A stretch of DNA of 13,527 nucleotides from assembly GCA_964387935.1 (NCBI GenBank), contig CAYLZN010000132.1, forward strand, positions 1 to 13,527, read 5' to 3'. The notes beneath the pieces are model-generated. The model did no database searches. It was given only the letters and a program-made list of their open reading frames with translations, and was not told the origin of the DNA. Below are positions 5,679 to 13,527 of the stretch, piece by piece. The translations under genes and the position numbers were made by a program. Every line of letters starts with the position of its first letter. Positions within the stretch are counted from its first letter, which is position 1. Source of the stretch: CAYLZN01 sp964387935. Lineage in GTDB: Bacteria > Acidobacteriota > Vicinamibacteria > Vicinamibacterales > JAFNAJ01.

Positions 5679-6932
5679 GTGTTGGTGCCGCTGTGTCGGA
5701 CCGCCGCGTGCGCGGTCTTCGGCGTGTTGCTGGTCGTCTCGCGCTCCGCGTCCGCACAGGAGCCCTTGGACGTCATCCGTTACGTCTCCATCGTCCTCAG
5801 GGCGCACCCCGTCGCGGGGCAGCGCGCCGGGCTCGAGGCGGCCGCGGCCGCCGAGCGGTCGGCGGTTCGGCGACTGCCGGATCCCGTGTTCTCCTTCTCG
5901 GCGGGGCGAGGACGGCTCGCTGATGCCCCCGGGGCGAGCGGCGCCGAAACGGAATTCTCGATCTCCCAGGTCCTCCCCTGGCCGAGTGCCTATGGCGCCG
6001 GCAAGCGCGTGGGGGACTTCGCCGCGTCCGTGCTCCAGGCCAGAGGGGAGGGACTCCGCTGGGACCTGTCCGCCGACGCTCGCGCCGCGTTTTCCCGCCT
6101 GATCGCCGCGCGCGCGCTGCTCGACATCACTCGCGCCGCCGAGGAAGACGCCCGTTCGTTGCGCGACCTGGTCACGCGGCGGGCGGAACTCGGCGAGGCA
6201 CGCGAGTCCGACCGCATCAAGGCGACCGTGGAGTGGCTGCGGCAGCAGCGCACGTTGTCGACGGCCGAGCGGGAAGCGGTGGCCGCCGAGCGCATCGTCC
6301 GCGCGTTGGCCGCGGAACCGCTGCCGCAGCCACTGCGGCTCGCCGCTGACACGCGCCCGACCCTGGTCATCTTGCGTGGCGATCTTGTCGCGTCGGACAT
6401 GGTGTCCGGCCACCCCCGCCTGCAGGCCGCACGCGCCGAGGCTGAGCGGCAACGTGCCCAGTTGTCGGTCGCGACCAGCAGCCGGGTCCCCGATCTCGGG
6501 GTGACGGTCTTCAGAAACGACGAGCTCGACAAGGTCTCGACGGGGATGTCCCTCGGGCTGAAGGTGCCGCTCTGGAACGCGAATCGTGGCGACATCGCCC
6601 GAGCGCAGGCCGCGACCCACGTGTCCAGCACCGAGGTGGAGCGCGTCCGCGTCGAGTTGACGATGGCCCTGGAGGCGGGCCTGCGGGATCTGCAGATCGC
6701 GGCCGGGCAGGTCGCGCTGCTCGAGGGCGAAATCCTGTCGGCCGCACAACGCAGCGTGGACCTCGCGCGCTTCAGTTTCGAGGAAGGGGAGACCTCGCTG
6801 CTCGACCTCCTCGACGCCCAACGTACCTTCCGTGAGACCCAACGGGAGGCGGCCGAGGCGCAGTTGGCGTTGTCCCTCGCCGTGGCCGAGTCCCAGCGGC
6901 TCGTCGGTCCGGACTTCAGTCCCTGGAAGTAG
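5679..6932 (+). CDS. TolC/CzcC-family outer-membrane efflux protein
   Basis: This is the outer-membrane channel of the tripartite pump encoded with the next two genes. From GTG 5679 the protein has 417 aa, usual for CzcC/CusC. It begins with a signal peptide (LVPLCRTAACAVFGVLLVVS) ending at ASA-QE. Two repeated outer-membrane-efflux halves follow, each rich in long Ala/Arg/Glu helices. Family features include GLEAAAAAERSAVRRLPDPVF near the start, a central RAELGEARESDRIKA segment, and the C-terminal FSFEEGETSLLDLLDAQRTF with QREAAEAQLAL. The start at 5679 is chosen for the GGAGG 5 nt upstream and the signal peptide; 5607 would add 24 unlikely residues. The adaptor gene follows 2 nt after the stop. 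The metal substrate cannot be told from this gene. Confidence 0.92.
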   Translation: MLVPLCRTAACAVFGVLLVVSRSASAQEPLDVIRYVSIVLRAHPVAGQRAGLEAAAAAERSAVRRLPDPVFSFSAGRGRLADAPGASGAETEFSISQVLPWPSAYGAGKRVGDFAASVLQARGEGLRWDLSADARAAFSRLIAARALLDITRAAEEDARSLRDLVTRRAELGEARESDRIKATVEWLRQQRTLSTAEREAVAAERIVRALAAEPLPQPLRLAADTRPTLVILRGDLVASDMVSGHPRLQAARAEAERQRAQLSVATSSRVPDLGVTVFRNDELDKVSTGMSLGLKVPLWNANRGDIARAQAATHVSSTEVERVRVELTMALEAGLRDLQIAAGQVALLEGEILSAAQRSVDLARFSFEEGETSLLDLLDAQRTFRETQREAAEAQLALSLAVAESQRLVGPDFSPWK

Positions 6933-6934
6933 CC

Positions 6935-8164
6935 ATGAGAATCTCGCGTCTTCGTGTGCTCGTGCCGATGTTGCTCCTGTCCCTCGCGGGACTCTCGTGC
7001 CGCAGCAGTGCCCCGCCCGCGCCCGCGCCTGAGAAACCAGACGCAGAGGCCGACGCCACGACGCCCAAGACCCCTGACCGGGTCACGCTCACCCCCGCGG
7101 CGATCTCTGAAGCCGGCATCGAGACCTGGGAGGTCAAGCTGGTGGATCTCACGCACCTGCTGACTCTGACCGGCACCGTCGAGCACGACGAGCACCGGCT
7201 GGTGCAGGTCGCGGCGAACGTCCGGGGGCGGGTGACGCGCATGCCGCTCGACCTTGGGGCGCAGGTACGGCAAGGCGAGGTGGTCGCCGAGATCGAGAGC
7301 CTGGAGCTCGGGCGGGCACGGGAAGAGTACGTGAAGGAACTCTATGCGCTACGCGCCGCCACGCGCGTGTACGAACGGGCCAAGGTCCTCGTCGGGGGCA
7401 AGGCGATCAGCGCCGGCGAGTTCCAGACCCGGGAAGGGGACTATCTCGCGCGGCGGGCGGCGGCGGAAGCGGCCGAGCGTGCGCTTCACCTGTTGGGCGA
7501 CGCGGACGCGCAGATCGCGCGGCTTCGCACGGCCGTCGAATCGGAGACGGCCCTTCCTGCGGGTGACCCACCCCGGCTCTCCCTGCGCGCGCCCTTCGGT
7601 GGTCGCGTCGTCGACCGCAAGGTGACCACAGGCTCGCTGGTCGAAGCCCTGCAGCCCATGGTGACGCTCGCGGACCTCTCCTCCGTGTGGGTCTTCCTCC
7701 AAGCCTACGAGAAGGACCTCGGGTTGTTGACGACAGGCCTGTCAGTGACGATTCGCGCGGAGGCCTACCCACAGGAGGCCTTTGCCGGACGAATCGACTT
7801 CCTGGGAGGCGTCGTCGATGAGGCGACCCGCACGATTCGCGTGCGAGCCACCGTGCGGAACCCCGCGGAACGGCTGCGCCCGGGCATGTTCGTGCGCGGT
7901 CAGGTGGACATCCCGAAACCGCAGTCGGAATCCCACCCCACGCTGGTCGTGCCGCAGTCGGCGCTCCAAACGCTCGACGCCCACCAGACCGTGTTCGTCC
8001 TGGTGTCGCCTGGCGTGTTCGCCCGGCGGATCGTGGAGACGGGCCACACATTTGAAGGAGTCACGGAGATCCTGGCTGGCGTGAAACCCGGCGACGTCAT
8101 CGTGACCGAGGGCAGCTTCGTGCTGAAGTCCGAGTTCGCCAAGGCGTTGCTCGCGGAGGACTGA
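6935..8164 (+). CDS. RND efflux periplasmic adaptor subunit (CzcB/CusB-like lipoprotein)
   Basis: This adaptor joins the CzcA-like permease to the outer-membrane channel. The protein has 409 aa. The N-terminus MRISRLRVLVPMLLLSLAGLSC ends in a probable lipobox with Cys22, although the residue at -3 is atypical, and is followed by a Pro/Ala-rich linker. Domains in order are a membrane-proximal strand set (ISEAGIETWEV), the first lipoyl half (VQVAANVRGRVTRMPLDLGAQVRQGE), a helical hairpin (about residues 125-195), the second lipoyl half (LRAPFGGRVVDRKVTTGSLV), a beta-barrel (VWVFLQAYEKDLGLL) and the C-terminal domain ending in GSFVLKSEFAKA, a hallmark of CzcB/CusB adaptors. A GGAAG lies upstream of ATG 6935. 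The gene is 2 nt after the outer-membrane factor and 1 nt before the permease. It lacks the Met- or His-rich N-terminal metal site that would point to a given metal. Confidence 0.93.
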   Translation: MRISRLRVLVPMLLLSLAGLSCRSSAPPAPAPEKPDAEADATTPKTPDRVTLTPAAISEAGIETWEVKLVDLTHLLTLTGTVEHDEHRLVQVAANVRGRVTRMPLDLGAQVRQGEVVAEIESLELGRAREEYVKELYALRAATRVYERAKVLVGGKAISAGEFQTREGDYLARRAAAEAAERALHLLGDADAQIARLRTAVESETALPAGDPPRLSLRAPFGGRVVDRKVTTGSLVEALQPMVTLADLSSVWVFLQAYEKDLGLLTTGLSVTIRAEAYPQEAFAGRIDFLGGVVDEATRTIRVRATVRNPAERLRPGMFVRGQVDIPKPQSESHPTLVVPQSALQTLDAHQTVFVLVSPGVFARRIVETGHTFEGVTEILAGVKPGDVIVTEGSFVLKSEFAKALLAED

Positions 8165-8165
8165 C

Positions 8166-11100
8166 ATGTTGAGCCGCCTGGTCGATCTCAGTCTCGCCAA
8201 CCGGCCGGCCGTCCTCCTGGCCGCGGTGCTGCTCGTCGTGGGCGGCGGGTACGCGGCAACGCGCCTGCCGATCGATGCCGTGCCCGACATCACGAACGTG
8301 CAGGTGCAGGTCCTGACGAAGGCTCCGGCCCTGGGCCCCGTCGAGATGGAGCAGTTCGTCACGTACCCCATTGAGGCGGCGATGAACGGCCTCCCGCGCC
8401 TGGTCGAGATCCGCTCGATCTCGCGATACGGGCTGTCGGCCGTCACCGTCGTCTTCGAGGACGGTGTCGATGTGTACTTCGCGCGCCAGCTCGTCGCCGA
8501 ACGGCTCGTGCAGGCGCGCGAGGCGATTCCCGAGGGCTTGGGGACGCCCGAGATGGGCCCCGTGACGACGGGCCTGGGCGACGTCTTCCAGTTCACGGTC
8601 GAGGGCGAGGGGCTCTCCGCCATGGAGCGCCGCACGGTGCTCGATTGGATGATCGCGCCCCGCCTGCGTGCCGTGCCAGGCGTCACGGAGGTCAACACGT
8701 GGGGCGGGCTGCCCAAGCAGTATCAGGTGGTCGTCGACCCGGCCAAGCTCATCTCCTACCGTCTCGCGCTCAAGGACGTCTTCGAGGCCGTCGAGCGGGG
8801 CAGCATGAACGCGGGCGGGGGGTACATCGAGCACAACCGCGAGCAGTACATCCTCCGGGGCGAGGGTCTCGTTAGCTCGCTGGCCGACATCGAGAAGATC
8901 GTGCTCACCGTCGGCGCGGACGGGACGCCGGTGACCGTCGGCCGCGTGGCGCAGGTGCGCGAGGGCGCCATGCTGCGGATTGGCGTCGCGACGGCCGATG
9001 GGCGTGGTGAGACCGTGATCGGGCTCGTGCAGATGCTGGCGGGTGAGAACGCGCTCGACGTGGCGACGCGCGCGCGTGCGGCGGTCGAGGCCCTGCAGCC
9101 GTCGCTGCCGAAGGGCGTCCGCATCGTGCCGTACTACGACCGCGCGGCCTTCGTGCGCCGCGTCATGCGCACCGTCGAGATCAACCTGCTCGAGGGCAGC
9201 CTGCTGGTCGTCGCCGTCCTGTTTGCCTTCCTGGGCAACATCCGCGCCGGCCTCATCGTGGCGTCCGCGATTCCCTTGTCGATGCTCCTGGCGTTCGCGG
9301 GCATGGTCGAGACGCGGATCTCCGCCAACCTCATGAGCCTCGGCGCCATCGACTTCGGGCTCATTGTCGACGGGGCGGTCGTGCTCGTCGAGAACGTGGT
9401 CCGTCGCCTGTCCGAACCGGAGGGCCGGGACAAGACCGTGCGCCAGCTCACCGCGGAAGCGGCGCACGAGGTGGTCCGGCCCATCACCTTCGGCATCGGC
9501 ATCATCATCCTCGTCTACTTGCCCATCCTGACGCTGGGGGGCATCGAGGGGAAGATGTTCAAGCCCATGGCGTGGACCGTGGTCTTCGCCTTGGCCGGGT
9601 CGTTGCTCCTCACGGTGACCCTGACGCCGGTCCTGGCGTCGCTCTTCCTGAAGAAGACGGGACGCGAGCACGAGCCGCGGTTCGTCGGGGGGCTCCGCCG
9701 CGTGTACCTGCGCGCGCTCGACCTCTGCCTCGCGCATCGCGCGCCGCTGGCGGTGGTCGCGGTCCTCGTGGTCCTGGCCGGTGGGCTGCTGGCGACACGG
9801 CTCGGGGGCGAGTTCATCCCGCGGCTGGACGAGGGAGACCTGTCCATCAGCGCCATTCGGCCGGCGTCCGTGGGGATCTCCGAGGTCGCCGCGAGCACCG
9901 GCCGGATGGAGCGCGTCCTGCTGCGGTTCCCTGAGGTCCTGACCGTCGTCAGCCGATCGGGGAGTCCGGAACTGGCGACGGATGTCATGGGCATCGAGGC
10001 GGGCGATGTCTTCGTGATGCTGAAGCCGAAGGCCGACTGGACGACCGCGCGGACCAAGGGCGAGTTGGTGGAACAGATGGAAGCGGCGCTCAACGAAACG
10101 GTCCCCGGGGTGGGCTACTCGTTCCTCCAGCCGATCGAGATGCGCTTCAACGAGTTGATCGCCGGGGTGCGGTCCGACATCGGCATCAAGCTCTTCGGGG
10201 ACGACCTCGAGGTCCTGCAGCAGAAGGGCGAGGAGATCGCGCGCGTCGTGGCACGCGTGCAGGGCGCCGAAGACGTGAAGCTGGAGCAGACGAGCGGCCT
10301 CCCGGTCGTCAGGGTCAAGATCGATCGCGACCGGTGCGCGCGGTACGGCATCTCGGTCGGGGACGTGCTCGACACCGTGGAGGCGGCGCGGGCGGGCAAG
10401 GTCGTCGGGACGGTGTTCGAGGGCCAACGCCGCTTCTCGCTGGCCGTGCGTTTCAGCGACGACACGGCACGGACCGTCGAGAGCTTGGCGAACGTGCCGG
10501 TGGCCACCCCGGGGGGCGCGCTGGTGCCATTGGGCCAGCTCGCCGAGATCGTCCTGGACAGCGGGCCGGCCCAGATCTCGCGCGAGGCGGTCCGACGACG
10601 CGTCGTCGTGGAACTCAACGTGCGCGACCGTGATGTCGCGTCGTTTGCGGCGGAGGCGCAAGCCCGTCTCCGCGACGTCCAGCTCCCGGCGGGCTATTAC
10701 ATCAAGTGGGGGGGCCAGTTCGAGAACCTCCAGGCCGCCACGCGGCGCCTCTCGATCGTCGTCCCGTTGGTGCTCGCGCTCATCTTCGCGATGCTGTACT
10801 TCACCTTTGGCGCGCTCACCCCGGCGGCCCTCATCTCGCTCAACGTCCCGTTCGCCGCGACCGGAGGCGTGGTCGCCCTGCTCCTACGCGACCTGCCCTT
10901 CTCGATTTCGGCGGGCGTCGGATTCATCGCGCTGTTTGGCGTCGCGGTGCTGAACGGCGTGGTCCTGATGACGCAGATCCGGAACCTCGAACGCAAGACC
11001 GACCTGCCGCTGGGGCAGGTGGTGCGCGACGCCTGTGGCCTCCGGATGCGGCCTGTGTTGATGACGGCGCTGGTGGCCTCCCTCGGGTTCGTGCCGATGG

Positions 11101-11243
11101 CGCTGGCGACGGGGTCTGGCGCCGAGGTCCAGCGGCCATTGGCGACCGTGGTCATCGGTGGGCTGCTCACGTCCACGGTGTTGACGTTGTTCATTCTGCC
11201 GACCGTGTACACGTTCGTGCGCGGGCGTCAGGCTCGAAACTGA
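8166..11243 (+). CDS. Heavy-metal RND efflux permease, CzcA/CusA family
   Basis: This is a proton/metal antiporter of the inner membrane that exports divalent or soft metal ions through the tripartite complex. At 1025 aa it has standard length. The N-terminus LSRLVDLSLANRPAVLL and RLPIDAVPDITNVQVQVLT are CzcA/CusA hallmarks. The TM4 motif is the full canonical DFGLIVDGAVVLVEN (residues 396-410), with D396, D402 and E409 matching the essential CzcA acidic residues. Other family features are PELATDVMGIEAGDVFVMLKPK, GIKLFGDDL and the C-terminal FIALFGVAVLNGVVLM. By eye, the CusA copper-site Met in ARYGM-V is Ile here (ARYGISV), so Zn/Cd/Co/Ni-type substrates seem likelier than Cu/Ag; this is tentative. 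A GGAGG lies 6 nt before ATG 8166. The adaptor stop is 1 nt upstream and a PII-like gene follows 15 nt downstream. Confidence 0.95.
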   Translation: MLSRLVDLSLANRPAVLLAAVLLVVGGGYAATRLPIDAVPDITNVQVQVLTKAPALGPVEMEQFVTYPIEAAMNGLPRLVEIRSISRYGLSAVTVVFEDGVDVYFARQLVAERLVQAREAIPEGLGTPEMGPVTTGLGDVFQFTVEGEGLSAMERRTVLDWMIAPRLRAVPGVTEVNTWGGLPKQYQVVVDPAKLISYRLALKDVFEAVERGSMNAGGGYIEHNREQYILRGEGLVSSLADIEKIVLTVGADGTPVTVGRVAQVREGAMLRIGVATADGRGETVIGLVQMLAGENALDVATRARAAVEALQPSLPKGVRIVPYYDRAAFVRRVMRTVEINLLEGSLLVVAVLFAFLGNIRAGLIVASAIPLSMLLAFAGMVETRISANLMSLGAIDFGLIVDGAVVLVENVVRRLSEPEGRDKTVRQLTAEAAHEVVRPITFGIGIIILVYLPILTLGGIEGKMFKPMAWTVVFALAGSLLLTVTLTPVLASLFLKKTGREHEPRFVGGLRRVYLRALDLCLAHRAPLAVVAVLVVLAGGLLATRLGGEFIPRLDEGDLSISAIRPASVGISEVAASTGRMERVLLRFPEVLTVVSRSGSPELATDVMGIEAGDVFVMLKPKADWTTARTKGELVEQMEAALNETVPGVGYSFLQPIEMRFNELIAGVRSDIGIKLFGDDLEVLQQKGEEIARVVARVQGAEDVKLEQTSGLPVVRVKIDRDRCARYGISVGDVLDTVEAARAGKVVGTVFEGQRRFSLAVRFSDDTARTVESLANVPVATPGGALVPLGQLAEIVLDSGPAQISREAVRRRVVVELNVRDRDVASFAAEAQARLRDVQLPAGYYIKWGGQFENLQAATRRLSIVVPLVLALIFAMLYFTFGALTPAALISLNVPFAATGGVVALLLRDLPFSISAGVGFIALFGVAVLNGVVLMTQIRNLERKTDLPLGQVVRDACGLRMRPVLMTALVASLGFVPMALATGSGAEVQRPLATVVIGGLLTSTVLTLFILPTVYTFVRGRQARN

Positions 11244-11258
11244 GCCGAGGAGCGATCC

Positions 11259-11621
11259 ATGGAGTCCAGTGCCCTGAACGTCGTGATCGCGTTCATTCAG
11301 CCGTTCCAACTAGAGTCGGTCGTCGATGCGCTGCGCCAAGTCGATGGGTGCCCAGGCATGAGCGTCTCGGAGGTGCGTGGCGTGGGATGCACCGGCGCGC
11401 ACCCGCCACACACGGGCGAGCGGACGGAGGTCGACCCCTTCGAGCGGAGGACCCGCCTCGAGATCTTCTGCCGCGCGCCAGACGTGGCGGGCATCGTGGA
11501 GGCCATCCGCGCGGCCGCGCACACGGGCAATCCTGGCGACGGGAAGATCTTCGTCAGCCCGGTCGCGGGGGCGCAGCGGATCCGGACGGGGGAGTGGGGC
11601 GAGGCCGCCGTCCGTCCATGA
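11259..11621 (+). CDS. PII-like signalling protein linked to metal efflux (PII-NG type)
   Basis: This is a 120-aa protein of the GlnB/PII fold, which forms trimers that bind nucleotides and modulate partner proteins. The C-terminal PII signature is unmistakable (GDGKIFVSPV, residues 93-102, and RIRTGEWGE, residues 108-115), as is the N-terminal strand VVIAFIQPFQLESVVDAL. The T-loop (about residues 40-66, GVGCTGAHPPHTGERTEVDP) differs from nitrogen PII proteins: it has no Tyr at the uridylylation site and carries Cys44 and His residues. Cys31 and Cys71 are also present. A PII branch found beside heavy-metal RND genes and lacking that Tyr (called PII-NG) is known, and this gene fits its context. 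GAGGAG lies 6 nt before ATG 11259. A role in nitrogen control is unlikely; sensing metal or modulating the pump or ATPase is inferred. Confidence 0.88.
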   Translation: MESSALNVVIAFIQPFQLESVVDALRQVDGCPGMSVSEVRGVGCTGAHPPHTGERTEVDPFERRTRLEIFCRAPDVAGIVEAIRAAAHTGNPGDGKIFVSPVAGAQRIRTGEWGEAAVRP

Positions 11622-11641
11622 CGTCGTCATCATCGGTGTCC

Positions 11642-11646
11642 GGAGG
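11642..11646 (+). promoter_or_regulatory. Shine-Dalgarno of the P-type ATPase gene
   Basis: GGAGG lies 7 nt before ATG 11654 and supports that start. The site lies in the 32-nt gap after the PII-like gene, consistent with a shared transcript. Confidence 0.65.
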
Positions 11647-11653
11647 CCGCATC

Positions 11654-13527
11654 ATGCCCGTCCAACTCAAGATTCACGGCATGGACTGCGCCGAGGAAGT
11701 TGCCGTGCTGCGCCGGCAGATCGGCCCTCTTGTCGGCGGCGACGACCACCTGACCTTCGACATCCTGAAGGGCCGGATGTCGGTGTCCCTTCCCTCAGGG
11801 GTCACCCTGGACGCCATCGTCGGCGCCGTGTCGAAGACGGGCATGCGTGCGGAGCCGTGGGCAGAGGTCCCGCCGTCTGACGGGCGGCGACGCCGGCCGA
11901 TGACGCGGACCCTGTTCACGGCCGTCAGTGGCCTGTGCACGATCGTCGGGTTCGCCGTCCACGCCGTCCTGGCGGGTGGGGTCAGCGCCGCCCTCGGGGC
12001 AGACGCCTCGGGAGTGGCGCACGGCGTGCCGGTCGCTGCCCAGATCGTTTACGCCGTTGCGGTCGTGACGGGCGTGTGGTTCATCCTGCCGCGTGCGTGG
12101 TTTGCGCTGCGCACTCTCCGGCCGGACATGAACCTGCTGATGACGATCGCCGTCGTCGGCGCCATCGGGATCGGCGAATGGTTCGAGGCCGCGACCGTCT
12201 CGTTCCTCTTTGCCGTGTCGCTGGCCTTGGAGACCTGGAGCGTCGGCCGCGCGCGGCGCGCGGTCGAGGCATTGCTGAAGCTGACACCCGAGACCGTCAG
12301 GCTCGTGGGACCGCAGGGCTACGTGGAGGTTCCCCCATCGGAGGTGAGCGTCGGCGACCGCTTCGCCGTGCGTCCCGGCGAGCGCATCCCCCTGGACGGC
12401 CGGGTCATCGCGGGCACGAGCGCGGTCAATCAGGCTCCCATCACCGGCGAGAGCGTCCCCGTGCTCAAGGAGCCGGCGACAAACGTCTTCGCCGGCACCA
12501 TCAACGGAGACGGCGCGCTGGAGATCGAGGCCACGAAGGTCGCGGGCGATACGACGCTGGCGCACATCATTCGTCTGATCGAGTCGGCGCAGGAGCGACG
12601 CGCACCGGTCGAGCAGTGGGTCGATCGCTTCGCACGCGTGTACACCCCGGCGGTGTTCGCGCTGGCGGGGACCGTCGCCGTGGTTGGCCCGCTCGTGACC
12701 GGCACGTGGGCCGGATGGTTCTACAGTGCGCTCGTCCTACTGGTCATCGGCTGCCCGTGTGCGTTGGTGATCTCCACGCCCGTCAGCGTCGTGGCGGCGC
12801 TGGCCGCTGCCGCGCGCAACGGCGTGCTGATCAAAGGCGGGGCCTTCGTCGAGGCCCCCGCTACAATCAAGGCGATCGCGCTCGACAAGACGGGAACGCT
12901 GACGGAAGGACGCCCGACGGTGGCGAGCGTCCTCCCGCACAGTGGGCACACGGTCCGCGAACTGCTGGCGATTGCCGCGGGCCTCGAGACCCACAGTGAC
13001 CATCCGCTGGCGCGGGCCATTCTCAGTCGCGCGGAACGCGAGGGCGTCACGCCCGCCCGGGTCGTCGACTTCGCCGTCGTGCCCGGCAAGGGCGCCACCG
13101 GCGTCATCGACGGGATGCCGTACTGGCTCGGATCCCACCGCTACCTGGAAGAGCGCGGGCAAGAGACACCCGCCGTGCACGAGGAGCTCGAGCGGCTCTC
13201 GCGCACCGGGCACAGCACCGTCGTCATCGGCAACCGCGATCACGTGTGCGGCATGATTGCCCTCGCCGACACCATTCGCCCGACGACGCGGGAGGCAATC
13301 CGTGAGATCGCCGCGCTCGGCGTGGATCACATTGTGATGCTCACCGGCGACAACCGGCCGACGGCGGAGGCGATCGCGGCGGAGGCCGGCGTCCCGAACG
13401 TCATGGCGGAACTGCTACCGGCGGACAAGGTCGCGGCGGTCGAGACCCTGGTCGCGAAGTACCACGCCGTGGCCATGATCGGCGACGGGATCAACGACGC
13501 CCCGGCGATCCGGCTCGCGGATGCCGG
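11654..13527 (+). CDS. Heavy-metal P1B-type ATPase (ZntA/CadA-like), 3' end missing
   Basis: This is an ATP-driven exporter moving metal ions from the cytoplasm to the periplasm. The frame from ATG 11654 stays open to the window end (624 codons). Domains in order are an N-terminal HMA-like domain with GMDCAEE (residues 9-15), membrane helices (about 86-110, 126-152 and 160-195), the actuator domain with TGES (264-267), the ion-pathway motif CPC (367-369), the phosphorylation site DKTGT (D411), the nucleotide-binding HP (H450, P451), TGDN (564-567) and GDGINDAP (610-617). CPC with this N-terminus fits the Zn/Cd/Pb-type P1B-2 group, but the last two helices that fix metal specificity lie beyond the window. 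The HMA domain has one Cys followed by Glu-Glu instead of CxxC. The gene follows the PII-like gene by 32 nt and is presumably in the same operon, passing metal to the RND pump. Confidence 0.94.
   Translation, partial: MPVQLKIHGMDCAEEVAVLRRQIGPLVGGDDHLTFDILKGRMSVSLPSGVTLDAIVGAVSKTGMRAEPWAEVPPSDGRRRRPMTRTLFTAVSGLCTIVGFAVHAVLAGGVSAALGADASGVAHGVPVAAQIVYAVAVVTGVWFILPRAWFALRTLRPDMNLLMTIAVVGAIGIGEWFEAATVSFLFAVSLALETWSVGRARRAVEALLKLTPETVRLVGPQGYVEVPPSEVSVGDRFAVRPGERIPLDGRVIAGTSAVNQAPITGESVPVLKEPATNVFAGTINGDGALEIEATKVAGDTTLAHIIRLIESAQERRAPVEQWVDRFARVYTPAVFALAGTVAVVGPLVTGTWAGWFYSALVLLVIGCPCALVISTPVSVVAALAAAARNGVLIKGGAFVEAPATIKAIALDKTGTLTEGRPTVASVLPHSGHTVRELLAIAAGLETHSDHPLARAILSRAEREGVTPARVVDFAVVPGKGATGVIDGMPYWLGSHRYLEERGQETPAVHEELERLSRTGHSTVVIGNRDHVCGMIALADTIRPTTREAIREIAALGVDHIVMLTGDNRPTAEAIAAEAGVPNVMAELLPADKVAAVETLVAKYHAVAMIGDGINDAPAIRLADA

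Noticed and set aside
8097..10661. A very long open frame on the minus strand opposite the CzcA-like permease gene (and similar ones opposite other RND genes, e.g. 5652-6842).
   Set aside because: Composition is dominated by Arg, His, Asp and Gln with no recognisable motif, as expected for antisense frames of GC-rich genes. The plus-strand frames encode well-known families.
11377..11880. A plus-strand frame overlapping the PII-like gene and the start of the ATPase gene.
   Set aside because: It is Arg/Ser/Ala-rich, out of frame with both recognised genes, and lacks any family feature.
11935..12999. A 354-codon plus-strand frame inside the ATPase gene.
   Set aside because: It is out of frame with the continuous ATPase reading from 11654 that contains TGES, CPC, DKTGT and GDGINDAP, and is Arg/Gly-rich with no motif.

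Overview
The window is a GC-rich heavy-metal resistance island on a bacterial chromosome or large replicon. It has two RND-type metal efflux systems, a mercury-type MerR regulator with a divergent target gene, a PII-like signalling protein and a metal-transporting P-type ATPase. GC content, gene order and the sequence style of the RND, PII and ATPase genes suggest a Gram-negative soil or water bacterium, perhaps an acidobacterium of the Vicinamibacteria type. That placement is an impression from memory, not a result.

Region 1 (1-4046, + strand): the 3' part of a periplasmic adaptor gene cut by the window start, then a complete RND permease (1029 aa). The permease looks like the heavy-metal (CzcA/CusA) subfamily, but its TM4 proton-relay motif resembles that of drug pumps. 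Its outer-membrane partner should lie upstream of the window.

Region 2 (about 4047-5245): a divergent regulatory module. A MerR with all three Hg-binding cysteines (4657-5067, +) faces a small thioredoxin-fold lipoprotein gene (minus strand). A textbook mer operator/promoter lies between them. The lipoprotein frame meets a TGA at 4220-4218, yet the same frame continues for 23 convincing thioredoxin-like residues to a stop at 4148-4146. The TGA sits just before an Arg-Leu-Tyr where I recall related proteins having cysteine, and a compact hairpin of bacterial SECIS shape follows. The best reading is a selenoprotein controlled by a mercury-type switch. No merA, merT or merP is visible.

Region 3 (5246-13527, + strand, probably one operon): a small Cys-rich exported or membrane-anchored protein, a CzcC-like outer-membrane factor, a CzcB-like adaptor, a CzcA-like permease with the canonical DFG...DG...EN motif, a PII-like protein of the kind linked to metal pumps, and a P1B ATPase (CPC, DKTGT) running off the window end. 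The spacings of 2, 1, 15 and 32 nt support co-transcription from the outer-membrane factor onward. The presumed division of labour is that the ATPase moves soft or transition metal from cytoplasm to periplasm and the RND tripartite pump expels it across the outer membrane, with the PII-like protein sensing or modulating.

There is no gene-free stretch longer than 300 bases once the minus-strand lipoprotein gene is recognised. No tRNA, rRNA, CRISPR array, IS element or transposase was seen.
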